From assembly GCF_051307045.1 (NCBI RefSeq), contig NZ_CP150452.1, positions 1,798,001 to 1,862,000 on the forward strand: a DNA stretch of 64,000 nt. The letters are read 5' to 3'. Both the position numbers and the translations under genes were made by a program. The DNA comes from Dryocola sp031988645 (GTDB taxonomy: Bacteria; Pseudomonadota; Gammaproteobacteria; Enterobacterales; Enterobacteriaceae). The notes below the pieces were generated by a model. That model did not search any database. It was not told where the DNA came from and saw only the letters and a program-made list of their open reading frames with translations. Shown here piece after piece: positions 53,868-63,826 of the stretch; the first letter of the stretch is position 1, and each line of letters opens with the position of its first letter.

Positions 53868-55797
53868 ATGCCTGTTATTACTCTTCCTGATGGCAGCCAA
53901 CGCCATTACGACCATGCTGTCAGCCCGCTGGATGTGGCACTTGATATCGGCCCGGGTCTGGCAAAAGCCTGCATCGCAGGCCGCGTAGACGGTGAGCTGG
54001 TTGATGCCTCCGATCTTATCGATCGCGACGCCAGACTTGCCATCATCACCGTTAAAGATGAAGCCGGCCTGGAAATTCTCCGTCACTCCTGCGCGCACCT
54101 GCTGGGGCATGCTATCAAGCAGCTGTGGCCGCATACTAAAATGGCGATTGGCCCGGTTATCGACAACGGCTTCTACTACGACGTCGACCTTGACCATACC
54201 CTGACCCAGGAAGATCTTGAGCTGCTCGAAAAGCGTATGCACGAGCTGGCTGAAAAAGATTACGATGTCATCAAGAAAAAAGTGAGCTGGCACGAAGCGC
54301 GCGAAACTTTCGTCAACCGCGGCGAAAGCTACAAGGTTGCCATCCTTGATGAAAACATCAGCCATGATGACCAGCCTGGTTTGTATCATCATGAAGAATA
54401 CGTTGATATGTGCCGCGGCCCGCACGTGCCGAACATGCGTTTCTGCCACCATTTTAAACTGCAGAAAACCTCCGGCGCCTACTGGCGCGGCGACAGCAAC
54501 AACAAAATGCTGCAACGCATCTACGGCACCGCATGGGCGGATAAAAAACAGCTTAATGCTTACCTGCAGCGTCTGGAAGAAGCGTCCAAGCGCGACCACC
54601 GCAAAATCGGCAAACAGCTCGACCTGTACCATATGCAGGAAGAGGCGCCGGGTATGGTGTTCTGGCACAACGACGGCTGGACGATTTTCCGCGAGCTGGA
54701 AGTCTTCGTGCGCTCCAAGCTGAAAGAATATCAGTACCAGGAAGTGAAGGGCCCGTTCATGATGGACCGCGTGCTGTGGGAAAAAACCGGCCACTGGGAC
54801 AACTATAAAGATGCGATGTTCACCACCTCTTCGGAGAACCGTGAGTACTGCATTAAGCCAATGAACTGCCCGGGCCCACGTGCAAATTTTCAATCAGGGT
54901 CTAAAATCTTACCGCGACCTGCCATTGCGTATGGCCGAATTCGGTAGCTGCCACCGTAATGAGCCATCAGGCGCGCTGCACGGCCTGATGCGCGTGCGTG
55001 GTTTCACCCAGGACGACGCCCACGTCTTCTGTACTGAAGACCAGGTGCGCGACGAGGTGAACAGCTGTATTCGCATGGTTTATGACATGTACAGCACCTT
55101 CGGTTTCGAAAAAATCGTCGTAAAACTGTCTACCCGTCCGGAAAAACGTATCGGTACCGACGAAATGTGGGATCGTGCGGAAGCCGACCTTGCGGTCGCT
55201 TTGCAGGAAAACGAAATCCCGTTTGATTATCAACCGGGCGAAGGCGCGTTCTACGGTCCGAAGATCGAATTTACGCTGTATGACTGCCTGGATCGCGCAT
55301 GGCAGTGCGGTACGGTACAGCTCGACTTCTCCCTGCCTGCGCGTCTAAATGCGTCGTACATCGGCGAAAACAACGAGCGTCTGGTGCCGGTAATGATTCA
55401 CCGCGCCATCTTAGGCTCCATGGAAAGGTTTATCGGTATTCTTACCGAAGAGTTCGCAGGGTTCTTCCCGACCTGGCTTGCTCCGGTCCAGGCGGTGGTC
55501 ATGAATATCACCGACGGACAGTCTGATTACGTTAACGAATTGACCCGTAAACTACAAAATGCAGGCATTCGCGTAAAAGCAGACTTGAGAAATGAGAAGA
55601 TAGGCTTTAAAATCCGTGAACACACGTTGCGTCGTGTCCCTTATATGTTGGTATGTGGCGACAAAGAGGTCGAAGCAGGCAAAGTAGCCGTTCGTACCCG
55701 TCGTGGCAAAGACCTGGGAAGCATGGACGTAAACGAATTGATTGAAAAGCTGCAGCAAGAGATCCGCAGCCGCAATCTAAATCAACTGGAGGAATAA
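53868..55797 (+). CDS. thrS: threonyl-tRNA synthetase, frame interrupted at GGCC
   Basis: Essential class II synthetase. The TGS domain (MPVITLPDGSQRHYDHAVSP) and the editing domain (HSCAHLLGHAIKQLWPHTKM) are in the first frame, up to IKPMNCPG. The break is at GGGCCC 54872-54877. Removing one C gives [20 protein letters not shown], then class II motif 2 and the anticodon-binding domain (TWLAPVQAVVMNITDGQSDY). The restored protein has 642 residues, exactly the E. coli length. infC follows 3 bases after the stop. Confidence 0.96.
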
Positions 55798-55800
55798 AGT

Positions 55801-56343
55801 ATTAAAGGCGGAAAAAGAGTTCAACCGGCGCGTCCTAATCGCATTAACAGAGAAATTCGTGCCACTGAGGTTCGTCTAACAGGTCTAGACGGCGAGCAGC
55901 TAGGTATTGTCAGTCTGAATGAAGCTTTAGAAAAAGCCGAAGAGGCTGGGGTTGATTTAGTTGAAATCAGTCCTAATGCCGAACCGCCTGTTTGCCGCAT
56001 TATGGATTACGGCAAGTTCCTCTACGAAAAAAGCAAATCTTCTAAGGAACAGAAGAAAAAGCAAAAAGTTATTCAGGTTAAGGAAATCAAATTCCGACCT
56101 GGCACTGACGATGGCGACTACCAGGTAAAACTCCGCAGCCTGGTTCGCTTTCTGGAAGAGGGTGATAAAGCTAAGATCACGCTGCGTTTCCGCGGTCGTG
56201 AGATGGCTCACCAGCAGATCGGTATGGAAGTGCTTAACCGCGTCCGTGACGATCTGAGTGAACTGGCAGTGGTCGAATCCTTCCCATCGAAGATCGAAGG
56301 CCGCCAGATGATCATGGTGCTCGCTCCTAAGAAGAAACAGTAA
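55801..56343 (+). CDS. infC: translation initiation factor IF-3
   Basis: 180 residues starting with the rare AUU codon at 55801 (IKGGKRVQPARPNRINREIR), as in E. coli, where the unusual start allows IF-3 autoregulation. N-domain (NAEPPVCRIMDYGKFLYEK), lysine-rich linker (SKEQKKKQK) and C-domain (KIRFRG-like ITLRFRGREMAHQQIG). An ATG-only search would start it 67 codons too late, at 56002. Operon position thrS-infC-rpmI-rplT. Confidence 0.95.
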   Translation: MKGGKRVQPARPNRINREIRATEVRLTGLDGEQLGIVSLNEALEKAEEAGVDLVEISPNAEPPVCRIMDYGKFLYEKSKSSKEQKKKQKVIQVKEIKFRPGTDDGDYQVKLRSLVRFLEEGDKAKITLRFRGREMAHQQIGMEVLNRVRDDLSELAVVESFPSKIEGRQMIMVLAPKKKQ

Positions 56344-56439
56344 GGCACTCAAGTAACGATACCGGCGGGGCTTACGCTTCGCTGGTTTTGTTCGCCTTCT
56401 GGTTCGTTTAATTAACAATGCGAAGTGGAAAGTAATTAA

Positions 56440-56637
56440 ATGCCAAAGATTAAAACAGTACGCGGCGCCGCTAAGCGCTTCAAAAAAACCGCCGGCGGTG
56501 GTTTTAAGCGCAAGCACGCTAACCTGCGTCACATTCTGACTAAAAAGTCTACCAAGCGTAAACGTCATCTGCGTCCGAAAGGTATGGTCTCCAAAGGGGA
56601 TCTGGGCCTGGTCGTCGCGTGCCTGCCGTACGCATAA
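56440..56637 (+). CDS. rpmI: 50S ribosomal protein L35
   Basis: 65 residues, very basic: [20 protein letters not shown], with [17 protein letters not shown]. Exact family length. The 96-base gap after infC corresponds in E. coli to the L20-bound repressor RNA structure. Confidence 0.97.
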
Positions 56638-56682
56638 GTTAACTTTTTAATAAATTTCAGAATACAGAAACAGGAGAGCTAA

Positions 56683-57040
56683 ATGGCTCGCGTAAAACGT
56701 GGTGTAATCGCACGTGCTCGTCACAAAAAAATCCTCAAACAAGCTAAAGGCTACTATGGTGCGCGTTCTCGCGTATACCGCGTTGCCTTCCAGGCTGTTA
56801 TCAAAGCTGGTCAGTATGCTTACCGTGACCGTCGTCAACGTAAGCGTCAGTTCCGCCAGCTGTGGATTGCACGTATCAACGCTGCAGCTCGTCAGAACGG
56901 TATCTCTTACAGCAAATTCATCAACGGCCCTGAAAAAAGCCTCTGTTGAAATTGACCGTAAGATCCTGGCTGACATCGCAGTTTTCGACAAAGTGGCATT
57001 CTCTGCCCTGGTTGAAAAAGCGAAAGCAGCTCTGGCGTAA
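56683..57040 (+). CDS. rplT: 50S ribosomal protein L20, frame interrupted at GGCC
   Basis: [20 protein letters not shown]; essential for 50S assembly and represses rpmI-rplT translation. The frame breaks at GGCCC 56926-56930. Removing one C gives [20 protein letters not shown] and ends [14 protein letters not shown], 118 residues, as in E. coli. The literal frame stops 3 codons after the break (EKSLC). Strongly biased codon use is seen on both sides of the break. Confidence 0.96.
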
Positions 57041-57050
57041 GCCGGTTATC

Positions 57051-57075
57051 AGAGGGAGCTTGTCTCCCTCTTTTA
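57051..57075 (+). terminator. terminator downstream of rplT
   Basis: Stem AGAGGGAG / CTCCCTCT, loop CTTGT region, then TTTTAATTT. It partially separates the ribosomal cistrons from pheST. Confidence 0.8.
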
Positions 57076-57163
57076 ATTTCTAACTCAATCAAATTATTGA
57101 CATTTCGCGCCTGAGCCTTTTGAATACGCACAACGAATATCGTCAATTAAGGTAACTGCAAGC

Positions 57164-57208
57164 ATGAATGCTGCTATTTTCCGTTTCTTTTTTTACTTTA
57201 GCGCCTGA
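57164..57208 (+). CDS. pheM: pheST leader peptide PheM
   Basis: 14 residues, MNAAIFRFFFYFSA, with five phenylalanine codons. It is the ribosome-stalling leader that senses charged tRNA-Phe. It matches E. coli PheM and lies 138 bases before pheS with an attenuator between. Confidence 0.92.
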   Translation: MNAAIFRFFFYFSA

Positions 57209-57253
57209 AACCGGGGGCTTTGCGCGTAAGAAAAGAAACGAAAAACAGCGCCG

Positions 57254-57283
57254 AAAGCCTCCTTTGTGGAGGCTTTTTTTTTG
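57254..57283 (+). terminator. pheST attenuator
   Basis: Perfect stem AAAGCCTCC / GGAGGCTTT, TTTGT loop, nine T. It lies 45 bases past the PheM stop, and ribosome stalling at Phe codons would favour an antiterminator. Confidence 0.9.
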
Positions 57284-57345
57284 CATATCGTATTGTGAAT
57301 ACAGACAAACTACCCCGGTAATTATGCCGGCATAAGAGGAATACC

Positions 57346-58329
57346 ATGCCACATCTCGCAGAGCTGGTTGCCGTTGCCACGGCCGCCATAAACGAGGCCC
57401 AGGATGTTGCCGCGTTAGATAGCGTACGCGTCGAGTATTTAGGGAAGAAAGGGCACCTGACCCTCCAGATGACCACCCTGCGTGAACTGCCGGCGGAAGA
57501 GCGTCCGGCGGCAGGCGCGGTAATCAACGAAGCTAAAGAGCAGGTGCAGGAAGCGCTGAACGCGCGCAAAGCCTTTTTGGAAAGCGCCGCGCTGAACGCT
57601 CGCCTGGCGCAGGAGACCATCGACGTTTCTCTGCCTGGCCGCCGCATCGAAAACGGCGGGCTGCATCCGGTTACCCGTACTATCGACCGTATTGAGCACT
57701 TCTTCGGCGAGCTTGGCTTCACCGTGGCAACCGGCCCGGAAATCGAAGATGACTACCATAACTTCGACGCGCTGAATATTCCAGGCCACCACCCGGCGCG
57801 CGCGGATCACGATACCTTCTGGTTCGACGCCACCCGCCTGCTGCGTACGCAAACCTCCGGCGTACAAATCCGCACCATGAAAGACAAGCAGCCGCCGATT
57901 CGCATCATCGCCCCGGGCCGCGTATACCGTAACGATTACGATCAGACCCACACCCCAATGTTCCATCAGATGGAAGGTCTGATCGTCGATAAAAACATCA
58001 GCTTCACCAACCTGAAAGGCACGCTGCACGACTTCCTGAATAACTTCTTTGAAGAAAATCTGCAGATCCGTTTCCGTCCGTCCTACTTCCCGTTTACCGA
58101 ACCGTCCGCGGAAGTGGATGTGATGGGTAAAAACGGCAAGTGGCTTGAAGTGCTGGGCTGCGGCATGGTGCATCCGAACGTGCTGCGTAACGTCGGTATC
58201 GATCCGGAAGTCTATTCCGGCTTCGCCTTCGGCATGGGCATGGAGCGCCTGACCATGCTGCGCTACGGCGTAACCGATTTGCGCGCATTCTTCGAAAATG
58301 ATTTACGTTTCCTCAAACAGTTTAAATAA
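57346..58329 (+). CDS. pheS: phenylalanyl-tRNA synthetase alpha subunit
   Basis: 327 residues, the E. coli length. Coiled-coil N-terminus, then class II catalytic core: HPVTRTIDRIEHFFGELGF, PIRIIAPGRVYRNDYDQTHT (motif 2) and the motif 3 segment FGMGMERLTMLRYG. Forms an alpha2-beta2 enzyme with PheT, whose gene starts 14 bases later. Confidence 0.98.
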   Translation: MPHLAELVAVATAAINEAQDVAALDSVRVEYLGKKGHLTLQMTTLRELPAEERPAAGAVINEAKEQVQEALNARKAFLESAALNARLAQETIDVSLPGRRIENGGLHPVTRTIDRIEHFFGELGFTVATGPEIEDDYHNFDALNIPGHHPARADHDTFWFDATRLLRTQTSGVQIRTMKDKQPPIRIIAPGRVYRNDYDQTHTPMFHQMEGLIVDKNISFTNLKGTLHDFLNNFFEENLQIRFRPSYFPFTEPSAEVDVMGKNGKWLEVLGCGMVHPNVLRNVGIDPEVYSGFAFGMGMERLTMLRYGVTDLRAFFENDLRFLKQFK

Positions 58330-58343
58330 GGGCGGGATAGCCA

Positions 58344-60731
58344 ATGAAATTCAGTGAACTCTGGTTACGCGAATGGGTAAATCCAGCCAACGGCAGCGAA
58401 GCGCTTTGCGATCAAATCACCATGGCCGGTCTTGAAGTTGACGGCGTAGACGCGGTCGCGGGCAGCTTTAACGGCGTAGTGGTCGGGGAAGTCGTTGAGT
58501 GCGCCCAGCACCCGAACGCGGACAAACTGCGCGTGACAAAAGTTAACGTGGGCGGCGATCGCCTGCTTGATATCGTCTGCGGCGCGCCAAACTGCCGTCA
58601 GGGCCTGAAGGTAGCGGTGGCGACCGTCGGGGCGGTCCTGCCCGGCGATTTTAAAATCAAAGCGGCTAAGCTGCGCGGCGAGCCGTCTGAAGGCATGCTG
58701 TGCTCATTCTCCGAGCTGGGTATTTCCGACGACCATAACGGCATTATCGAACTGCCTGCGGATGCGCCGATCGGTACGGATATTCGTGAATACCTGCAGC
58801 TTGACGATAACACCATCGAAATCAGCGTGACGCCAAACCGCGCCGACTGCCTGGGCATTATCGGCGTGGCACGTGACGTTGCCGTGCTGAACAAGCTGCC
58901 GTTAAACGAGCCGGACATGGCGCCGGTGGCGGCGACTATTACAGATACCGTCTCCATTCGCGTCGACGCCGCCGAAGCCTGCCCGCGTTATCTGGGCCGC
59001 GTCGTTAAAGGCATTAACGTTAAGGCGCCAACCCCGCTGTGGATGAAAGAGAAGCTGCGCCGCTGCGGCATTCGCTCCATTGACGCCGTTGTTGACGTCA
59101 CTAACTATGTGCTGCTGGAACTCGGCCAGCCGATGCACGCCTTCGATCTGGACCGTATCGACGGCGGCATCGTTGTGCGTATGGCGCAAGAGAATGAAAC
59201 GCTGACCCTGCTGGACGGCAACGAAGCGAAGTTAAACGCCGATACGTTAGTGATTGCCGATCATGCTAAAGCGCTGGCCATGGGCGGTATCTTTGGCGGT
59301 GAACATTCCGGTGTGAACGATGAAACCAGGAATGTCCTGCTGGAATGCGCCTTCTTCAGCCCGCTGTCCATCACCGGCCGCGCTCGTCGCCATGGCCTGC
59401 ATACCGACGCCTCCCATCGCTATGAGCGCGGCGTGGATCCGGCCCTGCAGTATAAAGCGATGGAACGTGCGACCCGCCTGCTTATCGACCTGTGCGGCGG
59501 CGAAGCCGGGCCGGTTATCGATGTGACAAACGATGCGCATCTGCCGCAACCCGCCACCATTACCCTGCGTCGCAGCAAGCTGGATCGCCTGATTGGCCAT
59601 CATATTGACGATGCGCAGGTTGGCGATATCCTGCGCCGCCTGGGCTGTGAGGTGACCGACGGTCAGGATCGGTGGACGGCCGTTGCGCCGAGCTGGCGCT
59701 TCGACATGCAGATTGAAGAAGATCTGGTCGAAGAAGTTGCGCGCGTCTACGGTTATAACAGCATCCCCGATGAGCCGGTGCAGGCAGGCCTGGTGATGGG
59801 CACCCATCGCGAAGCGGACCTGTCCCTTAAGCGCGTGAAAACCATGCTGGTGGATAAAGGCTACCAGGAAGTGATCACCTACAGCTTTGTGGATCCTAAG
59901 ATCCAGCAGCTGCTGCACCCGGGCGAAGAAAATCTGATTCTGCCTAATCCGATTTCCAGCGATATGTCCGCGATGCGTCTGTCGCTGCTGACCGGCCTGC
60001 TGGGGACGGTGGTTTATAACCAGAACCGCCAGCAAAGCCGCGTGCGTATCTTCGAAACGGGCCTGCGCTTTGTGCCTGATACTCAGGCAGACCTCGGCAT
60101 CCGTCAGGATCTTATGCTGGCTGGCGCCATCTGCGGCAACCGTTACGAAGAACACTGGGATCTGGCGCGCAATACCGTCGACTTCTATGATTTGAAGGGC
60201 GATCTGGAATCCGTTCTCGATCTGACGGGTAAGCTTTCCGACATCGAATTCCGCGCGGCGAGCAACCCGGCCTTGCATCCTGGCCAAAGTGCTGCCATTT
60301 ATTTATATGGCGAATGCATTGGTTTCATTGGTGTTGTGCATCCGGAGCTTGAGCGTAAGCTTTCTCTCAATGGCCGTACGCTGGTATTTGAAGTGCTGTG
60401 GAACAAGGTCGCAGACCGCGCGGTGCCTGAGGCGCAGGAGATTTCGCGCTTCCCGGCCAACCGTCGCGACATCGCCGTGGTGGTTGCTGAAAACGTTCCC
60501 GCAGCAGATATTTTGGGCGAATGTAAGAAAGTTGGCGCAAATCAGGTAGTTGGCGTAAACTTGTTTGATGTGTACCGTGGCAAGGGCGTAGCCGAAGGTT
60601 ATAAGAGCCTGGCCATCAGCCTTATCCTTCAGGATACCGGCCGTACACTCGAAGAAGAGGAGATTGCCGCTACCGTTGCAAAATGCGTAGAGGCATTAAA
60701 AGAGCGATTCCAGGCATCATTGAGGGATTGA
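58344..60731 (+). CDS. pheT: phenylalanyl-tRNA synthetase beta subunit
   Basis: 795 residues, the E. coli length. tRNA-binding EMAP-like domain ([19 protein letters not shown]), B3/B4 editing region (LYxRxDxS-type [12 protein letters not shown]), and a C-terminal FDX-ACB domain starting near [20 protein letters not shown]. The stop is 4 bases before ihfA. Confidence 0.98.
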
Positions 60732-60735
60732 ACGT

Positions 60736-61035
60736 ATGGCGCTTACAAAAGCTGAAATGTCAGAATATCTGTTTGATAAGCTTGGGCTTAGCAAACGAGA
60801 CGCTAAAGAGCTGGTAGAGCTGTTTTTCGAAGAGATCCGTCGCGCTCTGGAAAACGGCGAGCAGGTTAAACTATCAGGTTTTGGTAATTTTGACTTACGC
60901 GATAAAAACCAACGTCCCGGGCGTAACCCGAAGACCGGTGAAGATATTCCCATCACGGCTCGTCGTGTGGTGACTTTCCGACCAGGTCAGAAGTTAAAAA
61001 GTCGGGTTGAAAACGCGTCGCCAAAAGACGAGTAA
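60736..61035 (+). CDS. ihfA: integration host factor alpha subunit
   Basis: 99 residues. Histone-like [20 protein letters not shown], with [21 protein letters not shown] containing the DNA-intercalating proline arm. With IhfB it bends DNA; in E. coli it also represses its own pheST-ihfA operon. A terminator follows. Confidence 0.98.
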
Positions 61036-61047
61036 CCTGAGTTAACC

Positions 61048-61075
61048 AAAAAGGCCGCATCCGCGGCCTTTTTCT
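61048..61075 (+). terminator. terminator of pheST-ihfA
   Basis: Perfect 11-bp stem AAAAAGGCCGC / GCGGCCTTTTT with ATCC loop, then CTTT. Confidence 0.92.
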
Positions 61076-61147
61076 TTGCTTGTCCTTGCGGACAAACTCC
61101 CCGTAAAATCAGTCGCCTGGCTGCGACTCTATGGACCCGTCTTCCGA

Positions 61148-62128
61148 ATGCTCACTTTCGTCTCCCGACAACGCCGCGTTGAACGCTTATGGCTCATCAT
61201 CCTGCTGGTGACGACGATCGCCATGAGCGTGCTGAGCCTGTGCGCGGGCGATCGCTGGTTTGCGCCGCAGCAGTGGCTGAGCGACGAGGCGCGGCTTTTT
61301 ATCTGGCAGATACGTCTGCCGCGCACGCTTGCTGTTTTGTTAGTCGGGGCCGCTTTGGCTGTTTCCGGCACCATCATGCAGGCGCTGTTTGAAAACCCGC
61401 TTGCGGAACCCGGCTTACTGGGCGTTTCTAATGGCGCCGGCGTTGCGCTTATCGCGGGCGTGGTGCTTGGGCAGGGCATGCTTCCCGACTGGGCTTTGGG
61501 CGTGTGCGCCATCGTCGGGGCGCTGCTTATTACCCTTATTCTGCTACGTTTTTCCCGTCGTCATCTTTCCACCAGCCGTCTGCTGCTGGCGGGCGTGGCG
61601 CTGGGGATTATCTGTAGCGCGCTGATGACCTGGGCGGTCTATTTCAGCACCAGCCTCGATTTACGCCAGCTTATGTACTGGATGATGGGCGGCTTTGGCG
61701 GAGTGGACTGGCGGCAGTGGTGGCTGATGGTGTCGCTGCTGCCGGTGATGCTCTGGCTGTGCCGCAGCTATGCGCCCCTGAACCTGATGGCGCTGGGGGA
61801 AATATCCGCGCGTCAGCTGGGGCTGTCGGTTTGGCTATGGCGCAATATTCTGGTTATCGCCACCGGCTGGCTGGTAGGGGTAAGCGTTGCCCTTGCCGGG
61901 GCAATCGGGTTTATCGGGCTGGTTATTCCGCATATGCTGCGCCTGAAAGGGCTGACCGATCACCGAATTTTATTGCCCGCCAGCGCGCTTGCCGGAGCCG
62001 GCACGTTGCTGGGGGCGGATATTATCGCTCGCCTGGCGCTCGCTTCCGCCGAGCTGCCGATAGGCGTTGTCACGGCGACGTTAGGCGCGCCGGTATTTAT
62101 CTGGCTATTGTTGAAGGCCAGCCGTTAA
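61148..62128 (+). CDS. btuC: vitamin B12 ABC transporter permease BtuC
   Basis: 326 residues from ATG 61148 (MLTFVSRQRRVERLWLIIL), the exact E. coli length; the frame is open 24 codons further upstream without conservation. FecCD family, ten membrane helices: QIRLPRTLAVLLVGAALAVS, ENPLAEPGLLGVSNGAGVA, MYWMMGGFGGVDWRQWW, GAIGFIGLVIPHMLRL (coupling loop to BtuD). In E. coli btuE and btuD follow at once; here they do not. Confidence 0.96.
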   Translation: MLTFVSRQRRVERLWLIILLVTTIAMSVLSLCAGDRWFAPQQWLSDEARLFIWQIRLPRTLAVLLVGAALAVSGTIMQALFENPLAEPGLLGVSNGAGVALIAGVVLGQGMLPDWALGVCAIVGALLITLILLRFSRRHLSTSRLLLAGVALGIICSALMTWAVYFSTSLDLRQLMYWMMGGFGGVDWRQWWLMVSLLPVMLWLCRSYAPLNLMALGEISARQLGLSVWLWRNILVIATGWLVGVSVALAGAIGFIGLVIPHMLRLKGLTDHRILLPASALAGAGTLLGADIIARLALASAELPIGVVTATLGAPVFIWLLLKASR

Positions 62129-62149
62129 AGCCGCTGTAATAGCTGAAAA

Positions 62150-63278
62150 CTACTCTGCCGGCGCCAGAAACATCATCGTTATGGAAAGCGTGGCAAAGCT
62201 CGTCAGCGCGATGGTCGCCCCGGCCGCGGCATACAGCTGGCCAAAGGCTATCGACCCTGCTATCTGTCCTGCGGCCAGCATAAAGAAAGCAACCGTCACC
62301 CCGGAGGCCGGCGATTTTTTCGCAGATGAGGTCGCGCAGACCAGCAGCACGCCGGACAGTACGACGTAGCCCGCTCCGCAGAGCGCTACCGCCGGAAATA
62401 ACCACCATGAGAACCCCTGGCTGAAGGCGAACAGAACAAGCGGCGCCGCCATAAAGAATTGTGACAGGCGGTAGAGCTGCCGCATGCCGATGACGGCCGT
62501 CACGGGGCCTGTCAGCACGGCAAGAATTCCCGCTCCTCCGCTTATCATCCACAGCACGCCGGTAGTTGAGCTGTCCACGCCAGAATGATGATGCAGTATT
62601 TCTGGCCCGAAGCTCCACCATGCGGCGCTGGCCGTTCCGCTGACGAATGAAATAATGGCAAGACGCCGCATCGGCCTGCTCAAAAAGATTTCACGCCAGC
62701 TGTTTTTCTTCCCGCCGTCAGCAAGGCCGCGGCCGGGCAGGTAACGAATAACCGGCGCCAGGCACAGGAGCGCCATAACGCCAAAAATCACGCAGGCGAT
62801 ACGCCATCCGCCGGGGACAATAAGCAGGACAAGCACCGACAGTATGATGCCTGCGCTGGTTCCGGCATTGATAACGGTGTTCGCCAGCGTTTGCTGCTTT
62901 TCAGGAATAGCGCGGGCGACAGCGCCTGCCAGCGAAGGCGAGGCCAGCCCGGAGCTCAGTCCGGCAATAAAAAGCCCGCCGGCAAGCATCAGGGGAGAAA
63001 AAGAACAGGCGAGCAGAAACAGGCCGGCCGCCGCGCACAGGGTGGAAATGACGGCAGGCCATCGCGGGCCAAACCTTATCACGCAAAACGATGCGCCTGC
63101 CGTTGACAGGCAGTAGGCCGCATAACTGCAGGCGGCAATAAACCCTGCAACATAGGGAGAAAAGGGGACGTCCTTTACGATGGCCGGCATCATCAGCCCC
63201 CAGGAGAATCTCGCCATGCCGTAGGTTACGGCAATCAGCGAGAAACCGGCGAGGGCCGAGCGCAAAGGAAGCTTTCAC
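62150..63278 (-). CDS. MFS transporter (YbfB/YjiJ-like), start probably shifted at GGCC
   Basis: Twelve-helix major facilitator protein. The literal frame from a TTG at 63265 gives 371 residues, LAGFSLIAVTYGMARFSWGL onwards. A GTG at 63278 that overlaps the TetR stop (GTGA) would be a better coupled start, but it is in the other frame. Dropping one base of GGGCC at 63253-63257 makes it read VKASFALGLAGFSLIAV, giving about 375 residues. Domain features: PSPSLAGAVAR-like SPSLAGAVARAIPEKQQ, NAGTSAGIILSVL. Substrate unknown; it is presumably controlled by the adjacent TetR. Confidence 0.8.
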
Positions 63279-63817
63279 GGCTTGCTCTCACCGGCGCCCA
63301 TTAACGCGGCCGCTGCATGTTCAGCCTGGACGGCGGCATCGGGCCCCATAATCAGGGCGGAGGTGACGGCACCTTCGAACAGCATCCAGATAGCGTTAAC
63401 CAGCCCTTCATCGAAAGGGCTATGGGAATGGCTTACGCAGGCCGCAACGTATTCGCGAAGCGCATAGCGGTAATCCAGAGCCTGAGCAGCCAGCATCATA
63501 TCCTGCTGCGCATACTCACCCCAGGCTTTGGCAAAGAAGCATCCCAGCGCGCCCTGTTCCCGTGTCCATTGCTCAAGCACTTTAAAAAGGCTGCTCACCG
63601 CTTGCGGATGCCCGGCGGGCAGAAGCTGCGCGAAAAAACGTTCCTTGCGCGCTTCCATAACGCGCAAGGTTAGCGTTTCCCGGGAGGGGAAATAGCGATA
63701 AAAAGTGCGCGTTGATACGCCCGCCTCGCTGCATATCTGGTCGGTGCTGGTGGCGTGAAAGCCGTTGCGATAAAAAAGTCTTTCGGCGGCCTGCAGGATG
63801 TCTTGTCGTTTCTTCAT
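63275..63817 (-). CDS. TetR/AcrR family transcriptional regulator
   Basis: 180 residues. N-terminal helix-turn-helix: ILQAAERLFYRNGFHATSTDQICSEAGV, then STRTFYRYFPSRETL. The C-terminal ligand domain is variable, with LGCFFAKAWGEYAQ. First gene of a tetR-MFS pair. The palindrome 10 bases upstream is its likely operator. Inducer unknown. Confidence 0.9.
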   Translation of the reverse strand: MKKRQDILQAAERLFYRNGFHATSTDQICSEAGVSTRTFYRYFPSRETLTLRVMEARKERFFAQLLPAGHPQAVSSLFKVLEQWTREQGALGCFFAKAWGEYAQQDMMLAAQALDYRYALREYVAACVSHSHSPFDEGLVNAIWMLFEGAVTSALIMGPDAAVQAEHAAAALMGAGESKP

Positions 63818-63826
63818 CTTTACCAG

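Noticed and set aside
10600..56930. Programmed ribosomal frameshifting at the GGCC breaks
   Set aside because: The inserted base falls at different codon positions and on both strands, no slippery heptamer or stimulatory structure is shared, and no relative of thrS, rplT, nadE or xthA uses recoding. A sequence error explains all cases.
59247..60287. 346-codon minus-strand ORF opposite pheT
   Set aside because: Antisense shadow of a highly conserved synthetase gene, with no support.
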